In this document: positions 31,577 through 40,239 of the stretch, one piece after another
How positions within the stretch are numbered: position 1 is the stretch's first letter
How the letters are laid out: the number at the start of each line of letters is the position of its first letter
Assembly: GCF_900475415.1 (NCBI RefSeq)
Contig: NZ_LS483388.1
Span: forward strand, 1,102,001 to 1,166,000
Direction: 5' to 3'
Length of the DNA stretch: 64,000 bases
Source of the DNA: Streptococcus porcinus
GTDB taxonomy: Bacteria; Bacillota; Bacilli; Lactobacillales; Streptococcaceae
Notes under the pieces: model-generated
Told to the model about the DNA's origin: nothing
Database searches by the model: none
Seen by the model: only the letters and a program-made list of their open reading frames with translations
Translations under genes and position numbers: made by a program

Positions 31577-32164
31577 CTAATTCTCCTTAAAATGTTTTCT
31601 CAAAATGAAATAACCTAAATAGCTTCCAGCGATAGCCATCAAAAAGACAACCACTGTTGATATAAGACTCCATACCCCGGTTGTATATTTAATTAGCTCC
31701 TCCATATCTTTGATTGATTGCCCTCTTTGAATCCATTCTTCCTTATACTTTTCTACAAAAAATAGGGATGGAATAATTGCTCCCCAGGCTTGCCCCACAT
31801 GCATGAATCCTGAAGCAATCGCCAATTTGATTAGACTTGTGTTTTTAGAACTTGACGCTAGTACATCTGCTAGAATGGCCATAGCAACTGAACTTATTAG
31901 CCACGGAAGATAGCCACCACCTAACAGGGTGAAAATAGCCATAATTAAAAAAGTCATAAGAGTAAACTGCCACATTTTCCCAACTTTTTTGGACATGAAA
32001 TACAATACCGTTCCTGAGAACAACGCACATATACCCGGACTAATAGCATGTCCAAAAGGACCAAAAGGTGCGCTAATCAGCATTGTTGCAAAGTAAATCA
32101 GCATATAAAGCGCTGTCAATAAAGCAATTAATAAAAAATCTTTAATTTTTAATTGTTTTGTCAT
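31577..32164 (-). CDS. ECF transporter S component (Trep_Strep/MptS-like)
   Basis: A 195-residue membrane protein with about six hydrophobic segments. Its N terminus KQLKIKDFLLIALLTALYMLIYF and the GGGYLPWLISSVAMAILADVLAS region resemble the Trep_Strep family of substrate-binding S components. It would capture a small molecule for the EcfA/EcfT machine encoded next to it. The ATG at 32164 has a GGAG; an earlier ATG inside the ATPase gene is less likely. Substrate unknown. Confidence 0.75.
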   Translation of the reverse strand: MTKQLKIKDFLLIALLTALYMLIYFATMLISAPFGPFGHAISPGICALFSGTVLYFMSKKVGKMWQFTLMTFLIMAIFTLLGGGYLPWLISSVAMAILADVLASSSKNTSLIKLAIASGFMHVGQAWGAIIPSLFFVEKYKEEWIQRGQSIKDMEELIKYTTGVWSLISTVVVFLMAIAGSYLGYFILRKHFKEN

Positions 32165-33569
32165 AATATTTCTCCATTTCACTATAAATTGTATTTAGTC
32201 TAGTAATGTGTTGAGCTTCTAAGTAAAAATCATCTGCTATTTGATGACCAGCAATGTAGATAATACGATCGGCAATCCCTCTGATGAACTCATAATCATG
32301 TGAAATGACGATAATCGTTTTTTCTTTTTTTAATAATTTCAGCATGACAATAACCTTTTCCATTGATACCTTATCAAGACCACTTGTAGGTTCGTCTAAA
32401 ATAATGACATCACTTGAGCTAACAAAAGCTATCGCAAGTTGTAAACGTTGCTTTTCTCCTCCGCTCAATGAATGTGGATGCTTATGCTTTAAATCGTATA
32501 AATCCACTAATTGTAATGCTTCTTTATTTTTTTCATTATCATGACAAGTTATTTCTAATTCTTTAAGGCATGAAGAGCTAAAGAGTTGAAAATCTGCCTC
32601 TTGCATAATATATAAAGGTTGACTCTCCACCTCAATACTTCCTTTAGAAGGCTTAAGTAACTGAGCGATGAGTTTAGCTAAGGTCGTTTTTCCCGCACCA
32701 TTATTCCCAACTATCACTGCTATCTCATACTGATGAAAACTAAGAGTAATATCTTTTAATATATTCTTGTAAGAGACTTGATCTATCTTGACAGTTTCAA
32801 TCATTGTTTGGCTAATCTCACGAGCTGGGTACAGATGACTAAACAAATCAAATACGCGTTTTCCATAGTAAGTCTGATAAAAAGCTTCTTCAGAGGCGTA
32901 GGATTTTAATGTCCCGTCTTCGAGTAACAATACCTGATCCATCATCCCTTGTAGGTAGAAGCATCGATGATCTGCAATAATAATCAGCTTATCTTCTTTT
33001 TTTAATGCTGCTATTTGTTGCCGTAATCTCATAACGTTGCCATAGTCTAGATTAGCAGATGGTTCATCAAATATAAGAATTTTAGGATACATCATCAAAG
33101 CTGTCAGCAGAGCCAACAACTGTCGTTCACCAGAAGAGAGAGTCATAACATGACGGTCTAGCAGAGCTTCAATTTTAAATTTCTCATTGATTGCTTTCAG
33201 TCGTCTAACCATATCTTGATGAGCCACACCACAATTTTCCATCTCAAAAACCAATTCTGATGTCGTATTTGTCGTAAAAAACTGACTTCTTAAGTTTTGA
33301 AAAACATTTCCTAGAAGTAAATGACGCTCATGAACTTTTAAATGCTTTTGTCCATCAATCCATAAATCCCCAACTAATTGACCTTCAATAACTTCTGGAA
33401 TAATACCATTAATAATATTCAGTAAGGTCGACTTACCTGAACCACTCCTGCCTGTTAAAAAAACAAGTTCACCTAAGTCAAGGTTAATATTGACCTTATT
33501 CAAGGTGCTTTTTTTATTTTCTTCATAGGTGAAGCTCAACTCTTGTGCTAGCATTATTTTTTTAGTCAT
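32142..33569 (-). CDS. ECF-type ABC transporter, double ATPase
   Basis: A 475-residue protein with two fused ABC ATPase domains. Domain 1: Walker A GRSGSGKST, LSSGERQL, Walker B LIFDEPSANLD. Domain 2: Walker A GNNGAGKTT, LSGGEKQR, Walker B IILDEPTSGLD. This YkoD-like layout provides both EcfA ATPases in one chain. It overlaps the T component upstream and the S component downstream, so all three modules are made together. Confidence 0.9.
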   Translation of the reverse strand: MTKKIMLAQELSFTYEENKKSTLNKVNINLDLGELVFLTGRSGSGKSTLLNIINGIIPEVIEGQLVGDLWIDGQKHLKVHERHLLLGNVFQNLRSQFFTTNTTSELVFEMENCGVAHQDMVRRLKAINEKFKIEALLDRHVMTLSSGERQLLALLTALMMYPKILIFDEPSANLDYGNVMRLRQQIAALKKEDKLIIIADHRCFYLQGMMDQVLLLEDGTLKSYASEEAFYQTYYGKRVFDLFSHLYPAREISQTMIETVKIDQVSYKNILKDITLSFHQYEIAVIVGNNGAGKTTLAKLIAQLLKPSKGSIEVESQPLYIMQEADFQLFSSSCLKELEITCHDNEKNKEALQLVDLYDLKHKHPHSLSGGEKQRLQLAIAFVSSSDVIILDEPTSGLDKVSMEKVIVMLKLLKKEKTIIVISHDYEFIRGIADRIIYIAGHQIADDFYLEAQHITRLNTIYSEMEKYYDKTIKN

Positions 33570-34272
33570 AAATACCACCTAAAATCATTCCATACCCCAA
33601 ACAAACTATTATAAAAATGAGAACATCATAAACTGACCATCTTGAAACAAAATAACTTGTTCTCCTACAAGGAACCGTCAGCCCTTTTGTCAAGCTAGCG
33701 CTGGTTAAGTCATTACTCAGTGCTAAACAACGAAACAATTGAGGAACCAATAGGTATTCAAAAGTTCTTATCGGATGTTTGAAAGATAAGTCGACCCCTC
33801 TTACTTGCATCGCTTCCTTAATTAGTTGAAATTCTTTTCTAAAAACTGATATATACCTCAATGTTACCATTAGACCTATCAAAAATATCTTAGGCAAGTG
33901 TAAGCGTTGGAGAGCTGATAATAATTCAGAAGAATTATACTCTGTACAAAGAAGCCATGCTAAAAGAAAACAAGGTATAAATAACAAAGACATTCTAAAA
34001 AATGAAGTTAGGATTCCATTTTTAAAGTAGACAGACGATAATAAATAGGAGCTGTAAAATAACACTAGGAAACACGTCGCTTTAATAACCTTTAAGTAAT
34101 AACCTCCTAAAAAGATAACTAGTAAACTAACTAGTTGTGAAAATATTACCCCTTTATGGGATGGATATAAACTATTCACAAGTGGTAATGATGTATTGAT
34201 CAAAATAACTGTTAACGCATTAACTTTTTTAGCTGATATTTGTAGCTTACTGTTCGGATTTATTAATAGCAT
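33562..34272 (-). CDS. ECF-type transporter T component (CbiQ-like)
   Basis: A 236-residue membrane protein of the EcfT/CbiQ family, with about five helices and the cytoplasmic coupling motif MQVRGVDL (Arg-Gly) that contacts the ATPases; a second Arg-containing coupling stretch LTKGLTVPCRRTSYF follows. First gene of the operon. The ATG at 34272 follows AAAGGAG at better spacing than the ATG nine bases earlier. Confidence 0.85.
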   Translation of the reverse strand: MLLINPNSKLQISAKKVNALTVILINTSLPLVNSLYPSHKGVIFSQLVSLLVIFLGGYYLKVIKATCFLVLFYSSYLLSSVYFKNGILTSFFRMSLLFIPCFLLAWLLCTEYNSSELLSALQRLHLPKIFLIGLMVTLRYISVFRKEFQLIKEAMQVRGVDLSFKHPIRTFEYLLVPQLFRCLALSNDLTSASLTKGLTVPCRRTSYFVSRWSVYDVLIFIIVCLGYGMILGGIYD

Positions 34273-34286
34273 ACTTGTCATCTCCT

Positions 34287-34308
34287 TTATCGACGGAATC
34301 GTCTATAA
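34287..34308. promoter_or_regulatory. TetR-type operator dyad at the ECF/ABC operon promoter
   Basis: Inverted repeat TTATCGACG-GAAT-CGTCTATAA: 9-bp arms with one mismatch around a 4-base spacer. It is immediately downstream of the -10 box, an ideal place for repression by the TetR protein of the same locus. Confidence 0.65.
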
Positions 34309-34311
34309 CAT

Positions 34312-34340
34312 ATATTATTACTATTTTAGACATAAGTCAA
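34312..34340 (-). promoter_or_regulatory. promoter of the ECF/ABC transporter operon
   Basis: TTGACT and TAATAT separated by 17 bases on the minus strand, about 40 bases before the first start codon. Confidence 0.7.
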
Positions 34341-34396
34341 TATACTTAATATTTTAATTAAGCAAACCTAATTTTAGTGGCTTCTAAAATATCTAA

Positions 34397-34444
34397 AAAG
34401 CCCTTAGTTTCTATTCCCTCTACCAAATAGAAACTAAGAGCTTT
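34397..34444 (-). terminator. terminator of the Rgg/SHP-linked biosynthetic operon
   Basis: Stem of about 17 pairs, arms AAAGCCCTTAGTTTCTAT and ATAGAAACTAAGAGCTTT, one mismatch, followed by TTTTTAG on the minus strand. It separates the MFS gene from the ECF operon promoter. Confidence 0.8.
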
Positions 34445-34507
34445 ACACTTTTATGATTTATTAGTAATATCACGACATCATTTGTCAAAATACTTTAACA
34501 GTAAGAA

Positions 34508-35728
34508 TTACTTAATAGATGAACGGTCATATTTTTTGAATAAAGCACCAGATATTAGCGATATCAATGTAACAGATAAGCCAATTATAAAAAAATTATA
34601 GGTATTTTTAGGATTCAATAGCATTGAAAAAATTCCCGTACCAATTGGCATAAAAAGAATCGCTACCGTAAAGATAATTCCAAATACTCTTCCCAAAAAC
34701 TCATTATCAACCTCTCTTTGTACAATTGAGAAAAACTGAATATTAAAAATAGCAAGATATAAACTAAATAGTGCTGGGGAAAAAGCTAAAACGATTGTAT
34801 TATCAAATATAAAATAGAGTGGTGTAGCTAACATCAGCATTAATCCAGATAAAGCCAAAAACATCATTAGTCGCTGAGTTGACAGTTGTCTATTCACAAA
34901 ACCGCTTAATACGGCTCCAATAAAGCCACCAATCGCTTCTGCTGTCAGAAAGGTTCCGTAAAGCCCAGATGACATATTTTCAAATATCTGATTACTGTAA
35001 GGCAACAAGAGATTATAAGCTGCTAGAAAGAAGTTGACAAATGCTGATAAAGTAATGATGATAAAAATTGATTTATGACTATAAATATACTTAAATCCTA
35101 TTTTCAAATCAGCAAAGATTTCTCTTACTGTCATCTTCTCTTTTGATACCACTTCTTCATTAATAGGTACAATAAAGTGAACCAACAAGGCAGCAAGTAA
35201 AAAAGATAGTCCATCGAGCGTTAGTACACCATGTATTCCAAGTCTGTTATAGAAGAAAATAGCTACCATCGGAATCGTTACTTTAATAACATTACTCGTT
35301 GTTTCTAAAAACGAATTCAATCGAGAAATATTTTCCTTCCTTACAATTTCTTTTGTAAATGCTTTATATGCTGGACTAGAAAAAGCACTCATTAGGGCCA
35401 GTACGACATTGGTTATTACAATTGCATAGACTAACCATAATTCTTGAGATATAAATGAGAGAGCTAGACAAGCAAGTCCACATAGAATATTGGTTCCCAT
35501 AATAATTTTCTTGCGTTTAAAGTTATCAGCAATAACTCCACCAAATAAATTAAATAATACTCCAATAATACTTTCCAAGGATTGGTAAATTGCAACTAAC
35601 GATAAAGAAGTCGGATTAAGACCAGCAAGAAATGTATGATTAGCAAAATTAAACATTATATTACCTACTTGAGATATACCTTTACTACTTATTAAGTGAC
35701 GAAAATTAGTCTTCTCATCTATTTTCAT
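34508..35728 (-). CDS. MFS transporter, probable product exporter
   Basis: A 406-residue transporter of the major facilitator superfamily (about twelve helices; motif A-like GGVIADNFKRKKII after helix 2). It resembles macrolide-efflux and enterobactin-exporter type MFS proteins (MFS_3 branch). It is the last gene in the minus-strand run starting at shp, separated from the dehydrogenase gene by 134 bases and followed by a terminator. The natural reading is export of the cluster's product or self-protection. Ribosome site AAGGAA lies seven bases before the ATG. Confidence 0.85.
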   Translation of the reverse strand: MKIDEKTNFRHLISSKGISQVGNIMFNFANHTFLAGLNPTSLSLVAIYQSLESIIGVLFNLFGGVIADNFKRKKIIMGTNILCGLACLALSFISQELWLVYAIVITNVVLALMSAFSSPAYKAFTKEIVRKENISRLNSFLETTSNVIKVTIPMVAIFFYNRLGIHGVLTLDGLSFLLAALLVHFIVPINEEVVSKEKMTVREIFADLKIGFKYIYSHKSIFIIITLSAFVNFFLAAYNLLLPYSNQIFENMSSGLYGTFLTAEAIGGFIGAVLSGFVNRQLSTQRLMMFLALSGLMLMLATPLYFIFDNTIVLAFSPALFSLYLAIFNIQFFSIVQREVDNEFLGRVFGIIFTVAILFMPIGTGIFSMLLNPKNTYNFFIIGLSVTLISLISGALFKKYDRSSIK

Positions 35729-35762
35729 TTTATATTCCTTACCTTATATTTAGTGCAGTTAG

Positions 35763-35882
35763 CTACTGCCAAAGCTCAAGTGATTGTCCAATCATAAGCC
35801 CGTCACTAAGCATCCCTTCATCAAAACAATCTACTAGCCACTTGATAAACGGTCTACTTTCATTAGTCCTTGTGAAAAACAT
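35763..35882 (-). other. 39-codon open frame between the dehydrogenase and MFS genes (remnant or small peptide)
   Basis: An ATG-initiated frame overlapping the last 20 bases of the dehydrogenase gene in another frame. The predicted peptide contains KWLVDCFDEGMLSDGLMIGQ and ends in SLELWQ; composition is protein-like rather than random. No ribosome site is evident. It may be the tail of a lost gene. I do not recognise it. Confidence 0.3.
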
Positions 35883-37020
35883 CGCGAGTGAAAATTTTTT
35901 CTCGGTATTTTTTTACTCGTTCATCCATTCTATTAGCAACAATAAGTTCTGAAATAGCTGTAAATGAATTAAAATCATTAATAACTGAACATCCCAAAAT
36001 TGTTTGTTCTCTGATTAGTGGCTCAAATATAACAATCTTTCTTCCTTTATTTTTTAATATTTCAATAATATCAATTATTGACGAATCCCTGTAATTATCT
36101 GAGTCTGCTTTAGAATTAATCCTATAAATCCCAATAGTTGTCACATCTTTGCTTAAAATCATTTTTGCTATATGTACTTTTCGCGACAAATTTGAGTTAT
36201 TTATATTTGTAATGAGTGGAGCTGATATATTTTTGAAATGATATTCTAGTTGCTTAGTATCTTTTGGGAGACAATAACCTCCAAATCCAAATGATGGATT
36301 ATTGTGAACGTTTCCTATCCTTGAATCGTAACACATTCCTTCAATAATTTTTTCAGAATTTAAATGATATAATTCAGAAAATGTATCCAATTCATTAAAA
36401 AATGCAATTTTTTGAGCTAAATAAGCATTTGAAAAAAGTTTTATAGCTTCTGCTTCAGAGGATCTTGTCAGTAAGTAGGGTGGACTTTCAGTAACCGCGA
36501 TCCTCTTTAATAATTTCAAAAACAATTTAGACTTTTCCGATTCATTGCTAACGATAATTCTAGATGGGTATAAATTATCGTGAACGGTAAAGCCTTCGCG
36601 AAGAAACTCTGGGGAGAAGATAATATTGTTATAAAAAAACCTTTTCCTTAAATACTCAGTAAAACCAATCGGAACTGTTGATTTAATAATAATTGTAGCT
36701 TCTCTACTATAGCTTAAGATGTCTTGAATGACTGCTTCAATAGCAGAAGTATCAAAGGTCTTATTTTTAAAATTAGTTGGTAATGCTAATATAATAAAAG
36801 AGGCTTCCTTATAAGCTAACTCTTTAGATGTAGTCGCCCTTATATTTTTTGCCTTAAGCAATAGCTTTTTAATTGCAGTCTCTTCTAAAAAAGACTGTTT
36901 GTTATTTATCAACTCAATTTTCTTACTATCAATATCAAATAAAGTAACATCATTTTCTTTTGAAAGTAATAAGCCTATTGATAAACCAACATATCCAACA
37001 CCTACAACTGTAATTTTCAT
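35863..37020 (-). CDS. UDP-glucose 6-dehydrogenase-like nucleotide-sugar dehydrogenase
   Basis: A 385-residue enzyme close to streptococcal HasB/Ugd. NAD motif TVVGVGYVGLSIG; IKSTVPIGFTEYLRK and IIFSPEFLREG as in the family; catalytic Cys in FGFGGYCLPKDTKQL; C-terminal EPLI and a terminal RDVFHKD like HasB. It should oxidise UDP-glucose, or a related NDP-sugar, to the uronic acid using two NAD. The ATG at 37020 follows AGGGGG. Its place after an NRPS gene and near a glycosyltransferase gene suggests it makes a uronate for the cluster's product and not for a capsule. Confidence 0.88.
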   Translation of the reverse strand: MKITVVGVGYVGLSIGLLLSKENDVTLFDIDSKKIELINNKQSFLEETAIKKLLLKAKNIRATTSKELAYKEASFIILALPTNFKNKTFDTSAIEAVIQDILSYSREATIIIKSTVPIGFTEYLRKRFFYNNIIFSPEFLREGFTVHDNLYPSRIIVSNESEKSKLFLKLLKRIAVTESPPYLLTRSSEAEAIKLFSNAYLAQKIAFFNELDTFSELYHLNSEKIIEGMCYDSRIGNVHNNPSFGFGGYCLPKDTKQLEYHFKNISAPLITNINNSNLSRKVHIAKMILSKDVTTIGIYRINSKADSDNYRDSSIIDIIEILKNKGRKIVIFEPLIREQTILGCSVINDFNSFTAISELIVANRMDERVKKYREKIFTRDVFHKD

Positions 37021-37070
37021 ACTACCCCCTATCATTTGATTTTTTAGACTAGAGCTATTCTTTAACATCT

Positions 37071-40058
37071 TTACAACTCCATATTTTTGTTAGATAAAAT
37101 ATAAATATCATTTTTATATCTAAAAGAAGTTATGTAAATTTTGGGATTTTTACTCAAAAAATCAGGAATTTCTGAAAAATTTTCTAAATAAAAATTCTTC
37201 TTTTCTTTATTCAAGATACCAATAAAATTTAAAGATACCAAGGAAATATTCGTAAGGTCTTGCTTTAGTTTAGATCGCCATTCTGATCTTCTTGGATAAT
37301 ATTCATTAAAGATAAATCCTGGTCTATAGTACATTACACTGTCATCAGCATGTGTTAAAAAGCCTATATTCCTTTTTCTATATAATCTAAAATCATCATT
37401 TTCTTTGTAAATGAGGTATCTTGAGCTATGACAATCTCCTATTGTGTTATGAAGATTTAAATTTCTAATTTCTCTATTATTAAAAATAGTAGATACAATT
37501 AAGCTACTATTTTTGGATTCCTTACAAAGATTTTGTGATACCAAATATGATAGATACAAAATACTGTAAACATTAGAATAATCAGGGGCAGGTATAATCG
37601 ATAAAGAGTAGTTACTATTTGGAAGAAGGGCTTTATTCCTCTTAATTTTTTTAGCTTCTTTTAAGAGTAAATTATGATATGGATTGTTTTCTAAAGAACT
37701 TCTTTCATTGACTTCTTTTATTTTTTGACAGTAATAACGATAGCTTTCTCCTTGTTCAATTTCACCATCGTAACTATTAAGAATACTTCCAATTTGTTTT
37801 TTTATAACATTAATACTTGCTAAATCCGATATAGAATGATCCATTTGAAAAATAATCTTCCCACACATCATCCCTTGAGTAATAATAATTGGCATCGCCA
37901 ATTGCCCACCTTTATTCCTAGAGTTAGGAATAGCATTTTCCCCAACTTCTTCTAGTAGTTTTTCTAAAGATATTAATTCAGATTGATTTGAAACACTCAA
38001 AACTGGAATCGAAAGATTTGGCTTAATGATTTCAAAATTCAAACCAATTTCTTTGAAAGACAATCGTGAATGTAATAAATCATTGGAACTAACGACTTGC
38101 TGTACAGCTTTTTTAACTTTTTCTACAGAACAATTTTTATATTCAAATGTGCACGTTACTATATTTCTAAAGTCATCATAATAATAAATTCTCTGAGAAT
38201 GAATTGCTTCAAACTTTGAAAGGACTTCATTGTCGACCATCAAATAATCTGTATATAAAATATCTAAATCTTTCTTTAAGCTATTAGTGCTACTTTTTTT
38301 CTCTTCAATAGAAGTAATGCTTTGGGTTTCTTGTATTTGTTTTTTACTTAGATTTTTCAGTTCTTGGATTAATGAAAAAAGTTCTTTCCCATACACATTA
38401 TCCATTGAAACGGAAACGCCATAACTAGCTTCAAAATCCATAATAAATGTGAATAATGTAAGTGAATCTCCACCACTCTCAAAAAAGTCTTGAGAAAGAT
38501 CAATAGCTTTTACACTAACTTTCAAAGTATCAGCAAGTAATTTCAAAATTTCTTTGCTACCCTTATCTAAATCATACTGCTCACTTCCATCTACCACTTT
38601 ATTTTTTTGTCTATCATTATATAGTTTTATTAAAGCAGTCTTGCTTATTTTTCTGCTACTGGTTAAAGGAAATTGCTCTACTTTAATAAATGAATTCGGC
38701 ATCAGATATTTCGGCATATTTTTCAAACAGAAATTTTTCAGTTTGCTTGATTCTATCGCCCCCTTATAAAAGGCAAGGATTTTTTTATCTAGCTGTAATA
38801 CTGTAACTTGAGAAACGTTAGTATTTTGCTCAATATTTTTTTCAATTTCTCCTAATTCTATACGAATCCCATTTTTTTGAATTTGATTATCTTTTCTTCC
38901 CACATAGTAAAATTGTCCCTTTTTGCGAAAGACAATATCACCGGTTGCATAATACAGTTTCCCATTAATTGTAGTAAATGCTTCTTTTGTAAGTTCTGGT
39001 AGCGTGTAACCTTTTGCTACTCCTGCTCCTCCAATATAAAGTTCGCCATGATTTTCTTTCTGTTCCTCTTTAATAATCCAATCCACTCCATCTAATGGAA
39101 GTCCAATAGGAATATTCTCACCTTCATTCGTAGAAAGCTTATATGCCGTGGCATATATTGTTGTTTCTGTGGGACCGTAGGCATTAATTAAAGTAAAAGT
39201 TAGTCCATTATTTTTCCAAATATGGTAAATCAGAGGATTAAATTTCTCTCCAGCAATAACCACGTAATCAAGACTTGCATTTAATTTTTTTAAGTTAGTT
39301 GGACCTAATTTTTCTATAAATGCTAGGAAGGCTGTTGGTGAAAAAGCAATATGACTTATGCTGTTTCGAACAATAATATCATCTAGCTTTTTATAGTTAG
39401 ATCGGACTTTTAAATCGAGACAATATACACTACCTCCACCAATAATCCAACCTAACATTTCTGTAATAGAAACATCAAAAGTATATGGAGTCGAAAATAA
39501 AAAACTAGAGTCTTCTGTAACGGGGGTAAGCATTCCTAAATTTTTGAGAATATAATCTAAATTTGATATTGAAATCACAACACCTTTTGGAGCTCCTGTA
39601 GTCCCTGAGGTATGTAAAATATAAGCCTCACGAGACTTCAAGTACACAAATGGATTGAGCTCTTTGAGCTTATCTGAATTTTTTAGCATAAGCTCTGTGA
39701 CGTCTAAATAGTCATTATCAGATAAACATGGAATTTCTTTATCTGACACATATATGATTGCTTTAGTTGATGAAAAGATTTTTTTTATTTTATCTTCCTT
39801 AGTTGTGTAATCAATAGGTACATAACAATTATTTGATTTAATGATTGCAATTAGTATCAAAATTTGATTGATCCCATGAGGTAGTGCAACTACGACACGC
39901 TGATTATCTCCGACCTTTTCCACTAATTTATTAGCAATAGTATTAGTCAATTTTTCAACGTCATAATAAGTAAGCACTTTGTCCTGAGCTTTAATTGCAA
40001 TTCTATTGGGGTCTATTTTACTTATTTTTTCTAATGTATCCATGAGTAGCTTTAACAT
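37071..40058 (-). CDS. single-module nonribosomal peptide synthetase (A-T-C)
   Basis: About 995 residues. Adenylation domain (about 10-490): A3 HTSGTTGAPKGVVIS, A4 TFDVSITEM with the Asp that binds an alpha-amino group, A5 NAYGPTETT, A7/A8 TGDIVF and GRKDNQIQKNGIRIELGEIE, A10 Lys in RKISK. Carrier domain: FFESGGDSL with phosphopantetheine Ser near 532. The last 380 residues look like a condensation domain with DHSISD (HxxxD, near 740) and IGDCHSS; the first His of the HHxxxDG motif is Asp and the final Gly is missing. No thioesterase or reductase follows, so release may be by condensation onto a free amine or hydroxyl. By eye, the ten pocket residues read D-V-T-A-V-A-A-I-Y-K, near aromatic codes but unassigned. 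A PPTase is not encoded nearby. The ATG at 40058 has AAGGAAG six bases upstream. Confidence 0.88.
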   Translation of the reverse strand: MLKLLMDTLEKISKIDPNRIAIKAQDKVLTYYDVEKLTNTIANKLVEKVGDNQRVVVALPHGINQILILIAIIKSNNCYVPIDYTTKEDKIKKIFSSTKAIIYVSDKEIPCLSDNDYLDVTELMLKNSDKLKELNPFVYLKSREAYILHTSGTTGAPKGVVISISNLDYILKNLGMLTPVTEDSSFLFSTPYTFDVSITEMLGWIIGGGSVYCLDLKVRSNYKKLDDIIVRNSISHIAFSPTAFLAFIEKLGPTNLKKLNASLDYVVIAGEKFNPLIYHIWKNNGLTFTLINAYGPTETTIYATAYKLSTNEGENIPIGLPLDGVDWIIKEEQKENHGELYIGGAGVAKGYTLPELTKEAFTTINGKLYYATGDIVFRKKGQFYYVGRKDNQIQKNGIRIELGEIEKNIEQNTNVSQVTVLQLDKKILAFYKGAIESSKLKNFCLKNMPKYLMPNSFIKVEQFPLTSSRKISKTALIKLYNDRQKNKVVDGSEQYDLDKGSKEILKLLADTLKVSVKAIDLSQDFFESGGDSLTLFTFIMDFEASYGVSVSMDNVYGKELFSLIQELKNLSKKQIQETQSITSIEEKKSSTNSLKKDLDILYTDYLMVDNEVLSKFEAIHSQRIYYYDDFRNIVTCTFEYKNCSVEKVKKAVQQVVSSNDLLHSRLSFKEIGLNFEIIKPNLSIPVLSVSNQSELISLEKLLEEVGENAIPNSRNKGGQLAMPIIITQGMMCGKIIFQMDHSISDLASINVIKKQIGSILNSYDGEIEQGESYRYYCQKIKEVNERSSLENNPYHNLLLKEAKKIKRNKALLPNSNYSLSIIPAPDYSNVYSILYLSYLVSQNLCKESKNSSLIVSTIFNNREIRNLNLHNTIGDCHSSRYLIYKENDDFRLYRKRNIGFLTHADDSVMYYRPGFIFNEYYPRRSEWRSKLKQDLTNISLVSLNFIGILNKEKKNFYLENFSEIPDFLSKNPKIYITSFRYKNDIYILSNKNMEL

Positions 40059-40099
40059 TAACATCTTCCTTTCAAGCTGATGATCTCTAAGGTTAATAC

Positions 40100-40119
40100 T
40101 TTAATAAATGCTTATTAAA
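40100..40119. repeat. inverted repeat upstream of the NRPS gene
   Basis: TTTAATAA and TTATTAAA arms around a 4-base spacer, in the 181-base gap between glycosyltransferase and NRPS genes. Possible regulator site or RNA hairpin; a weak TTGATA/TTAAGT pair lies upstream of it on the minus strand. Confidence 0.35.
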
Positions 40120-40239
40120 TGAAATAACTTAATATCTATTCTTTACTAGTATCAAGTTGAATAATCTAATAGTTGCTTCTTATCCACTAACAGAAGTAAT
40201 AGTCATGATTACTAATGACTTGAACACTTATAATCATCT

